Shown here piece after piece: positions 10,192 through 17,088 of a stretch of 64,000 nt of DNA (positions are counted from its first letter, which is position 1; the number at the start of each line of letters is the position of its first letter). The translations under genes were made by a program, and so were the position numbers. Below the pieces are notes generated by a model. That model was not told where the DNA came from. It saw only the letters and a program-made list of their open reading frames with translations, and made no database searches. Source of the stretch: Sphingomonadaceae bacterium. Lineage in GTDB: Bacteria; Pseudomonadota; Alphaproteobacteria; Sphingomonadales; Sphingomonadaceae. The stretch lies in NCBI GenBank assembly GCA_021732525.1, contig JAKFUU010000012.1, positions 239,534-303,533 of the forward strand. The letters run 5' to 3'.

Positions 10192-10647
10192 ATGAAACTC
10201 GGAAGATTAAACCATATCGGCGTCGCCACGCCCTCTATCGCGGACAGCATCGTCTTTTACCGCGACGTCATGGGCGCGACGAAGATTCATGCGCCGTTTG
10301 ACCTGCCCGATCAGGGGGTGAAGGTGTGCTTTGTCGATACGCCTGCTTCGGCAGGCTCAGGACAGGCGGAAAGCGGCGGCACGCAGATTGAGCTGATCGA
10401 GCCGCTCCCCGGCAACACCAGCATCGCGTCCTTCCTTGAGAAGAACCCGCAAGGCGGCCAGCATCATCTTTGCTATGAAGTGCCTGACATCCACGCCGCC
10501 AAGGCGGAGTTGGAGGCGATGGGCAAGCGCGTGCTGGGGACCCCGCGCATTGGCGCACATGGCACGCTGATCTTTTTTGTGCATCCCAAAGACATGGGCG
10601 GAGTGCTGACCGAAATTATGGAGGTTCCTGCCGAAAGCGGGCATTGA
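10192..10647 (+). CDS. mce: Methylmalonyl-CoA epimerase
   Basis: Converts (S)- to (R)-methylmalonyl-CoA. A vicinal-oxygen-chelate fold metalloprotein: the metal ligands are expected in LNHIGVAT (His), QIELIEP (Glu), HHLCYEV (His) and LTEIMEV (Glu), all present. At 151 residues it is a little long because residues about 50-62 (PASAGSGQAESG) are encoded by an inserted hairpin repeat just before TQIELIEP. The start is copied at 9996. The enzyme should still work if the insert forms a loop. Confidence 0.93.
   Translation: MKLGRLNHIGVATPSIADSIVFYRDVMGATKIHAPFDLPDQGVKVCFVDTPASAGSGQAESGGTQIELIEPLPGNTSIASFLEKNPQGGQHHLCYEVPDIHAAKAELEAMGKRVLGTPRIGAHGTLIFFVHPKDMGGVLTEIMEVPAESGH
10341..10366. repeat. 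UUCG hairpin repeat inside mce
   Basis: GCCTGCTTCGGCAGGC (10341-10356) is a perfect six-base-pair stem closed by a TTCG tetraloop, followed by TCAGGACAGG. Similar CAGGCTCAGGAC strings are dispersed repeats in sphingomonads. The insertion keeps the mce frame and adds a small Gly/Ser/Ala loop. Confidence 0.7.
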
Positions 10648-10665
10648 GCCAACCGAAAGCCACTT

Positions 10666-10755
10666 CGTCACCCTGAATTTGTTTCAGGGTCCATCTATCA
10701 ACCGAGAATTTTGGTATGAGAGGCGAAATGGATGCTGAGAAGAGTTCAGCATGAC
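10666..10755 (+). repeat. Family-A repeat, copy 1 (between mce and enoyl-CoA hydratase)
   Basis: This 90-base element begins CGTCACCCTGAATTTGTTTC and ends GAGTTCAGCATGAC. It shares its ends with copies at 11592 and 16371. The inverted ends could fold into a long stem in RNA. Confidence 0.8.
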
Positions 10756-10787
10756 AATTGATTGTGAATGAATGGAGTGAATATGAA

Positions 10788-11576
10788 ATGACCTACGAAA
10801 CAATAAAGTTCGAAATCGCGGACAATATCGCAACCATCACGCTCAACCGGCCCGATCGCCTGAATGCCATGCCGCCGGTGATGGCAGAAGAGATTGGCGA
10901 TGCGCTTGATCAGTTGGGCGATGCGCGTTGTTTATTGATCACCGGTGAAGGCCGCGCATTTTGCTCCGGTGCGGATTTGGCTGGCCGCGCGGATAGCAAA
11001 CAGTCCATTTCCGGCGGACAAGGCGCATACCGTGCCCTAACCCGCAGCTATAATCCATTGATGATGAAACTGGCGAAGCTGCCCATTCCGGTAGTGACAG
11101 CCGTGAATGGTCCCGCCGCGGGCATCGGATGCAGTCTCGCCTTGGCAGCGGACTTCGCGATTGCGGGAAAGTCGGCTTATTTTTTGCAAGCTTTCGTCAA
11201 TATCGGCCTGGTGCCCGATGGCGGTGCCTCATGGATGTTGCCGCGGTTGATCGGCAAAGCGCGCGCCACCGAGATGATGTTGCTCGGCGAGAAAATTGGC
11301 GGTGAAAAAGCGGCGGATTGGGGCCTTGTTTATAAATGTGTGGAGGATGAAGCGTTGATGGCCGAAGCGCGGGCTTTGGCGGCAAGGCTGGCGTGCGGCC
11401 CGACATTGGCGCTGGGCATTATGCGGCAGAATATCGCCAACGCGCTTGATCAGGATTATGCCAGCTCGCTACGCGGGGAAGCGGAGGGACAGCGTATTGC
11501 GGGCGATAGCGGCGATGCCCGCGAAGGCGCGATATCCTTCCTGCAAAAGCGTAAAGCGGAATTTAAGGGTCAATAA
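10788..11576 (+). CDS. Enoyl-CoA hydratase/isomerase family protein (PaaG-like)
   Basis: Crotonase-fold enzyme of 262 residues acting on an acyl-CoA. The oxyanion-hole segments GEGRAFCSGADLAGRA and NGPAAGIGCSLALAADFAIA are visible; the second active-site position has GLVPDGGASWMLPRLIG, as in PaaG-type hydratase/isomerases. The frame is open from a TTG at 10758, but GGAG ten bases before ATG 10788 makes that the better start. Repeats lie on both sides. Its substrate within the propionate operon is not clear. Confidence 0.88.
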   Translation: MTYETIKFEIADNIATITLNRPDRLNAMPPVMAEEIGDALDQLGDARCLLITGEGRAFCSGADLAGRADSKQSISGGQGAYRALTRSYNPLMMKLAKLPIPVVTAVNGPAAGIGCSLALAADFAIAGKSAYFLQAFVNIGLVPDGGASWMLPRLIGKARATEMMLLGEKIGGEKAADWGLVYKCVEDEALMAEARALAARLACGPTLALGIMRQNIANALDQDYASSLRGEAEGQRIAGDSGDAREGAISFLQKRKAEFKGQ

Positions 11577-11591
11577 GTTGCATAGCTAAAT

Positions 11592-11682
11592 CGTCACCCT
11601 GAACTTGTTTCAGGGCCCATTTCTCCCCTAAGAGCAATGGGTGCGGTTGAAAAATAGATGCTGAAACAAGTTCAGCATGACG
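11592..11682 (+). repeat. Family-A repeat, copy 2 (between hydratase and mutase)
   Basis: Begins CGTCACCCTGAACTTGTTTC and ends AAACAAGTTCAGCATGACG, so the two ends pair as an inverted repeat. Same length and orientation as copy 1. Confidence 0.85.
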
Positions 11683-11704
11683 AATTGTTGAAATTGGACG
11701 GTTG

Positions 11705-13945
11705 ATGGCAACATATGACGACTGGAAAAATGCCGCTGACAAAGAAGTGAAGGGCAAAGACCTTGCCTGGCACACGCCCGAAGGTTTCGCGATCAAGCCG
11801 CTATATACCGCAGAGGACTCGGTGAACCCCGGCCTGCCCGGTTTTGCGCCGTTTACGCGCGGGGTTCGCGCCTCCATGTATGCCGGGCGCCCGTGGACGA
11901 TCCGGCAATATGCGGGTTTTTCGACCGCTGAGGAATCCAACGCTTTTTATCGCCGCAATCTGGCCGCCGGGCAAAAGGGACTGTCGGTAGCCTTCGATCT
12001 CGCCACGCATAGGGGTTATGACAGCGACCATCCGCGCGTAGTCGGCGATGTGGGCAAGGCGGGCGTTGCGATCGATAGCGTCGAGGATATGAAAATCCTG
12101 TTCGACGGCATCCCGCTTGATCAGATGTCGGTCAGCATGACGATGAATGGCGCGGTCATCCCCATCCTTGCTTTCTTCATTGTCGCCGGAGAGGAACAGG
12201 GCGTCAGCCAAGCGCAGCTTGATGGCACGATCCAGAATGACATTCTAAAGGAGTTCATGGTCCGCAACACCTATATCTATCCGCCCGAACCATCGATGCG
12301 GATTGTTTCGGACATTATTGCATATACCAGTGCCAATATGCCGAAATTCAACAGTATTTCGATTTCGGGCTATCATATGCATGAAGCCGGGGCGACGGCG
12401 GTGCAGGAGCTGGCCTTCACGATTGCCGACGGTAAGGAATATGTGCAGCGCGCGATGGCAACGGGGCTGGATATCGATGCTTTCGCGGGCCGCCTGAGCT
12501 TCTTCTTTGGCATTGGCATGAACTTTTTTATGGAAGTTGCCAAGCTGCGCGCGGCGCGGACGCTCTGGCACCGGGTGATGGACGGATTGGGCGCGAAGGA
12601 TGAGCGGTCGAAGATGCTGCGCACGCATTGTCAGACGTCTGGGGTGAGTTTGCAGGAACAAGACCCCTATAACAACGTCATCCGCACAACAATTGAGGCG
12701 ATGGCTGCGACGCTGGGTGGCACGCAGTCGCTGCATACCAATGCACTCGATGAAGCCATTGCGCTGCCCACCGATTTCAGCGCGCGGATTGCGCGGAATA
12801 CCCAGATTGTGCTGGCCGAAGAGACCGGGATCACCAAAGTCGTCGATCCACTGGGCGGGTCTTACTATGTCGAGGCACTGACGCAGATGCTCGTCGATGA
12901 TGCCTGGAAAATCATCGAAGACGTGGATGCGGCGGGCGGGATGACCGCCTATGTCGCCACCGGCAAGCCCAAGGCCGCAATCGAACAGGCCGCCGCCGCC
13001 CGGCAGGCGCGGGTGGATAAGGGCGAGGATGTGATCGTCGGGGTGAATAAATATCGGCTCGAAACTGAGGATCAGCTCGACACGCTCGAAGTCGACAATG
13101 ATTTTGTGCGACAGGGGCAGATCGCGCGCCTCGCCAAGATGCGTGCTGCCCGTGATGAGGCGGCCTGTCAGGCGGCGCTTCAGGCCTTGACCGAAGCCGC
13201 CAAAAATCCTCCCCGGAACGGGGAGGGGGACCGCGAAGCGGTGGAGGGGGCCCATCTCTCGGTAAGCACTAAACTGAAAAGTGGGACCCCACCGTCAACC
13301 GTTCCGGCTGCCACCTCCCCGTTCCGGGGAGGATCAAACCTCCTCGCCCTAGCCATAAACGCGGCCCGCGCCCGCGCGTCACTTGGCGAAATCTCCGATG
13401 CAATGGAGGTTGCCTTCGGCCGCTACGGCACTACGCCAACCCCCGTCACTGGCATCTATGGCAGCGCGCATGAATTTGACACACGCTGGGCGCAAGTGGT
13501 GGAGGGTGTCGCCGCTGTCGAGCGCCGTTTGGGGCGCAAACCCAAGCTGCTCATCGCCAAAATGGGGCAGGATGGGCATGATCGCGGCGCGAATGTGATC
13601 GCATCCGCGTTTCAGGACATGGGTTTTGAGATTGTGTCCGGTCCATTGTTTCAAACACCGGAGGAGACTGTGATTTTGGCATTAGAAAGCGCGGTAGATG
13701 TCGTCGGCGCATCGAGCTTGGCGGCGGGGCACAAAACGCTCATCCCCGCACTGATCAAAGGCTTACGCGAGGCAGGCGGCAGCGACATTAAAGTCATCGC
13801 CGGCGGCGTCATCCCCCCACAAGACTATGATTTCTTGCGCGATGCGGGCGTGCAGGGCATTTACGGACCGGGGAGCAATATTGTGGAATGTGCTGCTGAC
13901 GTGCTGCGACTGCTCGGGCATAATATGCCGCCGGCGGGGGAATAG
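11705..13945 (+). CDS. scpA: Methylmalonyl-CoA mutase (single-chain)
   Basis: Adenosylcobalamin-dependent isomerase making succinyl-CoA from (R)-methylmalonyl-CoA. An N-terminal TIM-barrel substrate domain ([20 protein letters not shown] near residue 55) is followed by a C-terminal B12 domain with the cobalt-ligand motif DGHDRG near residue 620. Residues about 501-543 in the linker are encoded by a CTCCCC palindromic repeat kept in frame, which explains part of the 746-residue length. TTG 11702 also opens the frame; I use ATG 11705. The last 31 codons reappear, diverged, at 14427. Confidence 0.96.
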   Translation: MATYDDWKNAADKEVKGKDLAWHTPEGFAIKPLYTAEDSVNPGLPGFAPFTRGVRASMYAGRPWTIRQYAGFSTAEESNAFYRRNLAAGQKGLSVAFDLATHRGYDSDHPRVVGDVGKAGVAIDSVEDMKILFDGIPLDQMSVSMTMNGAVIPILAFFIVAGEEQGVSQAQLDGTIQNDILKEFMVRNTYIYPPEPSMRIVSDIIAYTSANMPKFNSISISGYHMHEAGATAVQELAFTIADGKEYVQRAMATGLDIDAFAGRLSFFFGIGMNFFMEVAKLRAARTLWHRVMDGLGAKDERSKMLRTHCQTSGVSLQEQDPYNNVIRTTIEAMAATLGGTQSLHTNALDEAIALPTDFSARIARNTQIVLAEETGITKVVDPLGGSYYVEALTQMLVDDAWKIIEDVDAAGGMTAYVATGKPKAAIEQAAAARQARVDKGEDVIVGVNKYRLETEDQLDTLEVDNDFVRQGQIARLAKMRAARDEAACQAALQALTEAAKNPPRNGEGDREAVEGAHLSVSTKLKSGTPPSTVPAATSPFRGGSNLLALAINAARARASLGEISDAMEVAFGRYGTTPTPVTGIYGSAHEFDTRWAQVVEGVAAVERRLGRKPKLLIAKMGQDGHDRGANVIASAFQDMGFEIVSGPLFQTPEETVILALESAVDVVGASSLAAGHKTLIPALIKGLREAGGSDIKVIAGGVIPPQDYDFLRDAGVQGIYGPGSNIVECAADVLRLLGHNMPPAGE
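13206..13334. repeat. In-frame CTCCCC palindromic repeat within the mutase gene
   Basis: The ends are ATCCTCCCCGGAACGGGGAG and CTCCCCGTTCCGGGGAGGAT, each a palindrome and also complementary to one another. A related element lies in soxDA at 23476. It encodes a proline/glycine/serine-rich stretch between the barrel and B12 domains. Confidence 0.85.
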
Positions 13946-13949
13946 GAGC

Positions 13950-14183
13950 ATGCCCACGATCCTGCGGATTGGCGCATTCCGGTTTTATTTCTACAGCCAT
14001 GAACCGAATGAACCGCCTCATATCCATGTTGACCGCGACAGTGCAACAATCAAGATTTGGCTGGACAGTCTTGAAGTCGCCAAGAGTCGCGGGTTTCGGG
14101 CGCATGAAATTGGTGGTATTGTTGACATGGTAGAAGAGCATCGCACAGAGTTTTTGGAGGCATGGCATGAATATTTTGGCTAA
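13950..14183 (+). CDS. DUF4160 family protein (cargo gene)
   Basis: A 77-residue protein with the family features YSHEPNEPPHIHVDRDSATIKIWL and a C-terminal helix ending EFLEAWHEYFG. Function is unknown; DUF4160 genes are commonly paired with DUF2442, as here, and have been suggested to be toxin-antitoxin-like. GGAG lies just before the ATG, 4 bases after the mutase stop. The gene overlaps DUF2442 by 17 bases. The pair sits exactly between the two copies of the mutase 3' end. Confidence 0.8.
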   Translation: MPTILRIGAFRFYFYSHEPNEPPHIHVDRDSATIKIWLDSLEVAKSRGFRAHEIGGIVDMVEEHRTEFLEAWHEYFG

Positions 14184-14427
14184 AGTTGGCGACGAACGTG
14201 TGCTCGATGTGCGTTTTGACGAACATAGTTTGATCGTAGATTTGGTCGACGGTCGGACGATCTCCGCCCCGCTCGCTTGGTATCCGCGCTTGCTACACGG
14301 CACGCCCGATCAGCGCGCCAAGTGGGAGCCGTGCGGCGGCGGCTATGGTGTTCACTGGCCAGAGCTTGACGAGGATTTGAGCACCGAGGGCCTGTTGCGC
14401 GGTGCGCCCGCGGCGAGGGCTGTTTGA
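14167..14427 (+). CDS. DUF2442 family protein (cargo gene)
   Basis: An 86-residue protein with the typical VLDVRFDEHSLIVDLVDGRTISAPLAWYPRLL and WHWPEL-like end (GVHWPELDEDLSTEGLLRG). It follows and overlaps the DUF4160 gene. Its TGA overlaps the ATG of the mutase tail remnant (TGATG). Biochemical role unknown; DNA-binding by analogy with antitoxins is only a suggestion. Confidence 0.8.
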   Translation: MNILAKVGDERVLDVRFDEHSLIVDLVDGRTISAPLAWYPRLLHGTPDQRAKWEPCGGGYGVHWPELDEDLSTEGLLRGAPAARAV

Positions 14428-14534
14428 TGCAGGGCATATATGGACCGGGGAGCAATTTCGTGGAGTGCGCAGCCGATGTGCTGCGCTTGCTGGGGCATAA
14501 TATGCCGCCGGTGGGGGAAACGGAAACAGTCTGA
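14427..14534 (+). pseudogene. Duplicated 3' end of the mutase gene (remnant)
   Basis: The frame reads [18 protein letters not shown] and continues to [15 protein letters not shown] and stop. It matches the last 31 codons of the mutase (13850-13945) with only three amino-acid changes but about a dozen nucleotide changes, mostly synonymous. Its stop overlaps the next gene's ATG (TGATG), which suggests this was the original operon junction. It could be translated as a 35-residue peptide but is best read as a displaced gene end. Confidence 0.85.
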
Positions 14535-15343
14535 TGGCGCTGGGCTTCTCGGTTGAAAATCTGCTGCCTAAGGCGCGCGCTGGCGGCGCATTAAAAATGG
14601 GTTTGCAACGCGTGGACGATGACCAATGGCTCGATCCTGAACCGGATTTGCTGGTCCGGCGGCGGGGCTTTGACGATGCGCCAGACAGCGTCCAATTGCT
14701 ACCACAGGCAAAACAGGCAGCCAGCGAGCTGGCCGACATGTTGCAGGTAAAGAGTGATCTTCGCGACTGCGGTAAAGCCGTTTGGGAAGATTTATGCCTG
14801 CTGACCCGCGATGAAGCGGAGGGGGAGTACCGGTTGACCGCCGCGGCATTGGCCTTTCCAACCGACTGGCAATTATCTGAAAAGCTTGGTAAAAAAATCA
14901 CGAATGTGCATGCACCCATTCATGGTTACCGCGAACAGCTGGCCAGCGGCGTCAACCACTTTTTCGACAATTTGACGCCGGGGCCAATCTTTGGCCGAAG
15001 CAATTGGTTTGTGGTGGCGAACGATAATTTGCGATACGTGCCGGCTGCAGGCACAAATCCTTTTGCCGGTGTCACGCCGCAGAATGCAGGCGAAAGGCTT
15101 TTTGTGCGCTGTGAACGGCAAACGTTGCGGCGACTGCCCGAAAGCGGCGCGATCCTGTTCACCATCGGTATCTATGTGACACCGCTTGGCCAGTTGAGCG
15201 ATGCGGCGGCGGTTCATGTGGCGCGCGCTCTTGCCAATCTTAGCAGCGGCGAGCATAATCGCCGCGCCGCCCCGGCCTATGCAAATGCGCTTGCCGCTTT
15301 TGCGGCGCAGCGACAAAATAAACATCTGGGAGAAGTAATTTGA
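14534..15343 (+). CDS. DUF3445 protein, heme-dependent oxidative N-demethylase alpha-like
   Basis: 269 residues with the DUF3445 core: [40 protein letters not shown], and [20 protein letters not shown]. The family includes the alpha subunit of a heme-dependent dimethylamine demethylase; most members have no tested function. No beta/gamma/delta subunits are adjacent, so a dimethylamine role is not shown. Coupled to bioB by a TTGA overlap. Its presence echoes the N-demethylation theme of the window. Confidence 0.75.
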   Translation: MALGFSVENLLPKARAGGALKMGLQRVDDDQWLDPEPDLLVRRRGFDDAPDSVQLLPQAKQAASELADMLQVKSDLRDCGKAVWEDLCLLTRDEAEGEYRLTAAALAFPTDWQLSEKLGKKITNVHAPIHGYREQLASGVNHFFDNLTPGPIFGRSNWFVVANDNLRYVPAAGTNPFAGVTPQNAGERLFVRCERQTLRRLPESGAILFTIGIYVTPLGQLSDAAAVHVARALANLSSGEHNRRAAPAYANALAAFAAQRQNKHLGEVI

Positions 15344-16347
15344 CCGTTCGCACCGATTGGACCCGCCCAGAAATCGCCGCGCTATTTGACCTACCTTTTG
15401 ATGAGCTTGTCTATCAAGCCGCCACCGTCCACCGCGCCCACCATGCGGCGGGGCAGATTCAGCTATGCACTTTGCTCAGCATCAAGACCGGCGGCTGCCC
15501 GGAGGATTGCGGATATTGCAGTCAGTCGGTATATGCCAAAACGGGTCTTGAGGCGACCAAGCTGATGGATGTGCAGGCGGTGCTGCAAAAGGCGGCGCAG
15601 GCGGCGGATAATGGCTCGCACCGTTTCTGCATGGGCGCGGCGTGGCGCAACCCCAAGGACCGCGACATGCCCGCGATTGTCGAGATCGTGAAGGGCGTGC
15701 GGCAAATGGGCATGGAAACATGCATGACTTTGGGGATGCTCTCGCCGGAACAGGCCGATATGCTGGCCGAGGCGGGGCTGGATTATTATAACCATAATAT
15801 CGACACATCGCCCGAACGCTATAATGAGATTATCACGACGCGGACGATGGCGGACCGGCTCGATACGCTGGCCGAGGTCCGCCGCGCAGGCATCAATGTA
15901 TGCAGCGGCGGGATTGTCGGCATGGGCGAAACCCGCGCCGACCGGGTGGGCTTCATCCACACGCTGGCGACTTTGCCGGCCCATCCCGAAAGCGTGCCCG
16001 TCAATGCGCTGGTGCCGGTGAAGGGCACCGTGCTGGGCGATATGCTCGCCGATACCCCGCTGGCCAAGATTGATGACATAGAGTTTGTGCGCGTGGTGGC
16101 CGCGGCGCGGATCACCATGCCGATGAGCATGGTGCGTTTGAGCGCGGGGCGTGAGAGTATGTCCGAGGCGACGCAAGCCTTATGCTTCATGGCAGGCGCG
16201 AACAGCATCTTCACCGGCGACAAGCTGCTGACCGCCGCCAATGCAGGCGACGACAAGGACGCGGCCCTGCTGGCGAAGTTGGGGCTAGTGCCGATGGAGG
16301 CGGAAGAGCCGCTTAGGGCTTGCAAGGCGTTGGAGGCGGCGGATTGA
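15340..16347 (+). CDS. bioB: Biotin synthase
   Basis: Radical-SAM enzyme that inserts sulfur into dethiobiotin. The [4Fe-4S] motif [11 protein letters not shown] lies near residue 52; [13 protein letters not shown] and the second-cluster region are present. TTG start overlaps the preceding TGA with an upstream GGGAGAAG. Length 335 is standard. Placement in the operon makes sense because PccA needs biotin. Its last codons reappear diverged at 16474. Confidence 0.96.
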   Translation: MTVRTDWTRPEIAALFDLPFDELVYQAATVHRAHHAAGQIQLCTLLSIKTGGCPEDCGYCSQSVYAKTGLEATKLMDVQAVLQKAAQAADNGSHRFCMGAAWRNPKDRDMPAIVEIVKGVRQMGMETCMTLGMLSPEQADMLAEAGLDYYNHNIDTSPERYNEIITTRTMADRLDTLAEVRRAGINVCSGGIVGMGETRADRVGFIHTLATLPAHPESVPVNALVPVKGTVLGDMLADTPLAKIDDIEFVRVVAAARITMPMSMVRLSAGRESMSEATQALCFMAGANSIFTGDKLLTAANAGDDKDAALLAKLGLVPMEAEEPLRACKALEAAD

Positions 16348-16370
16348 GATCCCACCTCAACTCCCAACTG

Positions 16371-16461
16371 CGTCATGCTGAACTTGTTTCAGCATCTATT
16401 TTTTATCGCAGAGCTTCGGTCGATGCGGCACGATGGACCCTGAAACAAGTTCAGGGTGACG
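16371..16461 (-). repeat. Family-A repeat, copy 3, inverted (after bioB)
   Basis: Begins CGTCATGCTGAACTTGTTTC and ends GAAACAAGTTCAGGGTGACG, the reverse orientation of copies at 10666 and 11592. It lies between bioB and the duplicated bioB tail. Confidence 0.85.
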
Positions 16462-16473
16462 GACGTTTTGGGG

Positions 16474-16527
16474 GCTGCCGAGGAGCCGCTCAGCGCTTGT
16501 AAGGTGCTGGAGGTGGCGGATGCATAA
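16474..16527 (+). pseudogene. Duplicated 3' end of bioB (remnant)
   Basis: The frame reads AAEEPLSACKVLEVADA and stop, against [15 protein letters not shown] and stop at the end of bioB (16300-16347). There are three amino-acid differences, one extra alanine, and additional synonymous changes. A family-A repeat separates the copies. A broken gene end attached to the next cargo gene. Confidence 0.8.
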
Positions 16528-16559
16528 CATGCAGCAGGTTGGCGATTAGGGAGTTCGAA

Positions 16560-17072
16560 ATGAAGAGTAAGGAAAACAAGCACGTTATTGCGTTTCGGAC
16601 TACTAAATTGAAACCGGGCGAAAATATCGAGTTTCATTTGGAAGGATGGATCGGCGATATGATGGGTAAAGGAAAAGATGTCCAGCGCAATGGACAGTTC
16701 TTTTTAACAGATCAGAGAGTCTGCTTTTATCGAAAAGGCATGTTAGGTGAAGTTTTTGAAACAATTCCACTAGCAAAAATCACGTCCGTCGAATGTCTCT
16801 CAAGAATGGGCTACCGATTAATGCGCCTTCACACCTCCCACGACGAACTTGCATTCAAGACGTTCGAGGCAAAGGAGTTTTTCGATCAAGTTTATGATCG
16901 GCTCGAAGCCATGCGGCATGGCGAAGTACAGAGTGGCGCGGCCTCGGCTCCGCCAATCGCGACAAACGACATTACAGATCAACTAAGGAAGCTTGCCGAA
17001 TTACGCGACGTTGGAATTCTTACTGAGGAAGAGTTCTCGGCCAAGAAAGCCGAGTTGCTTGCTAGACTTTGA
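16560..17072 (+). CDS. PH-like and SHOCT domain protein (cargo gene)
   Basis: 170 residues. Residues about 10-115 resemble a bacterial PH domain (FFLTDQRVCFYRKGMLGEVF then IPLAKITSVE); the C-terminus DITDQLRKLAELRDVGILTE plus EEFSAKKAELLARL is a classic SHOCT segment. AGGGAG lies 6 bases before ATG 16560. Base composition is clearly less GC-rich than bioB and pccA. It splits the biotin/carboxylase pair and follows a bioB tail remnant, so it looks acquired. Function unknown. Confidence 0.75.
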   Translation: MKSKENKHVIAFRTTKLKPGENIEFHLEGWIGDMMGKGKDVQRNGQFFLTDQRVCFYRKGMLGEVFETIPLAKITSVECLSRMGYRLMRLHTSHDELAFKTFEAKEFFDQVYDRLEAMRHGEVQSGAASAPPIATNDITDQLRKLAELRDVGILTEEEFSAKKAELLARL

Positions 17073-17088
17073 AGACTGGTAATAGATA

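Noticed and set aside
10666..16461. CRISPR array
   Set aside because: The repeated units are palindromic, dispersed, about 90 bases long and irregularly spaced between genes, with no spacer structure or cas genes.
16320..16502. 60-codon frame across the bioB repeat
   Set aside because: Encoded mainly by the family-A repeat; the HAELVSASIF-type peptide is a known by-product of such repeats, not a gene.
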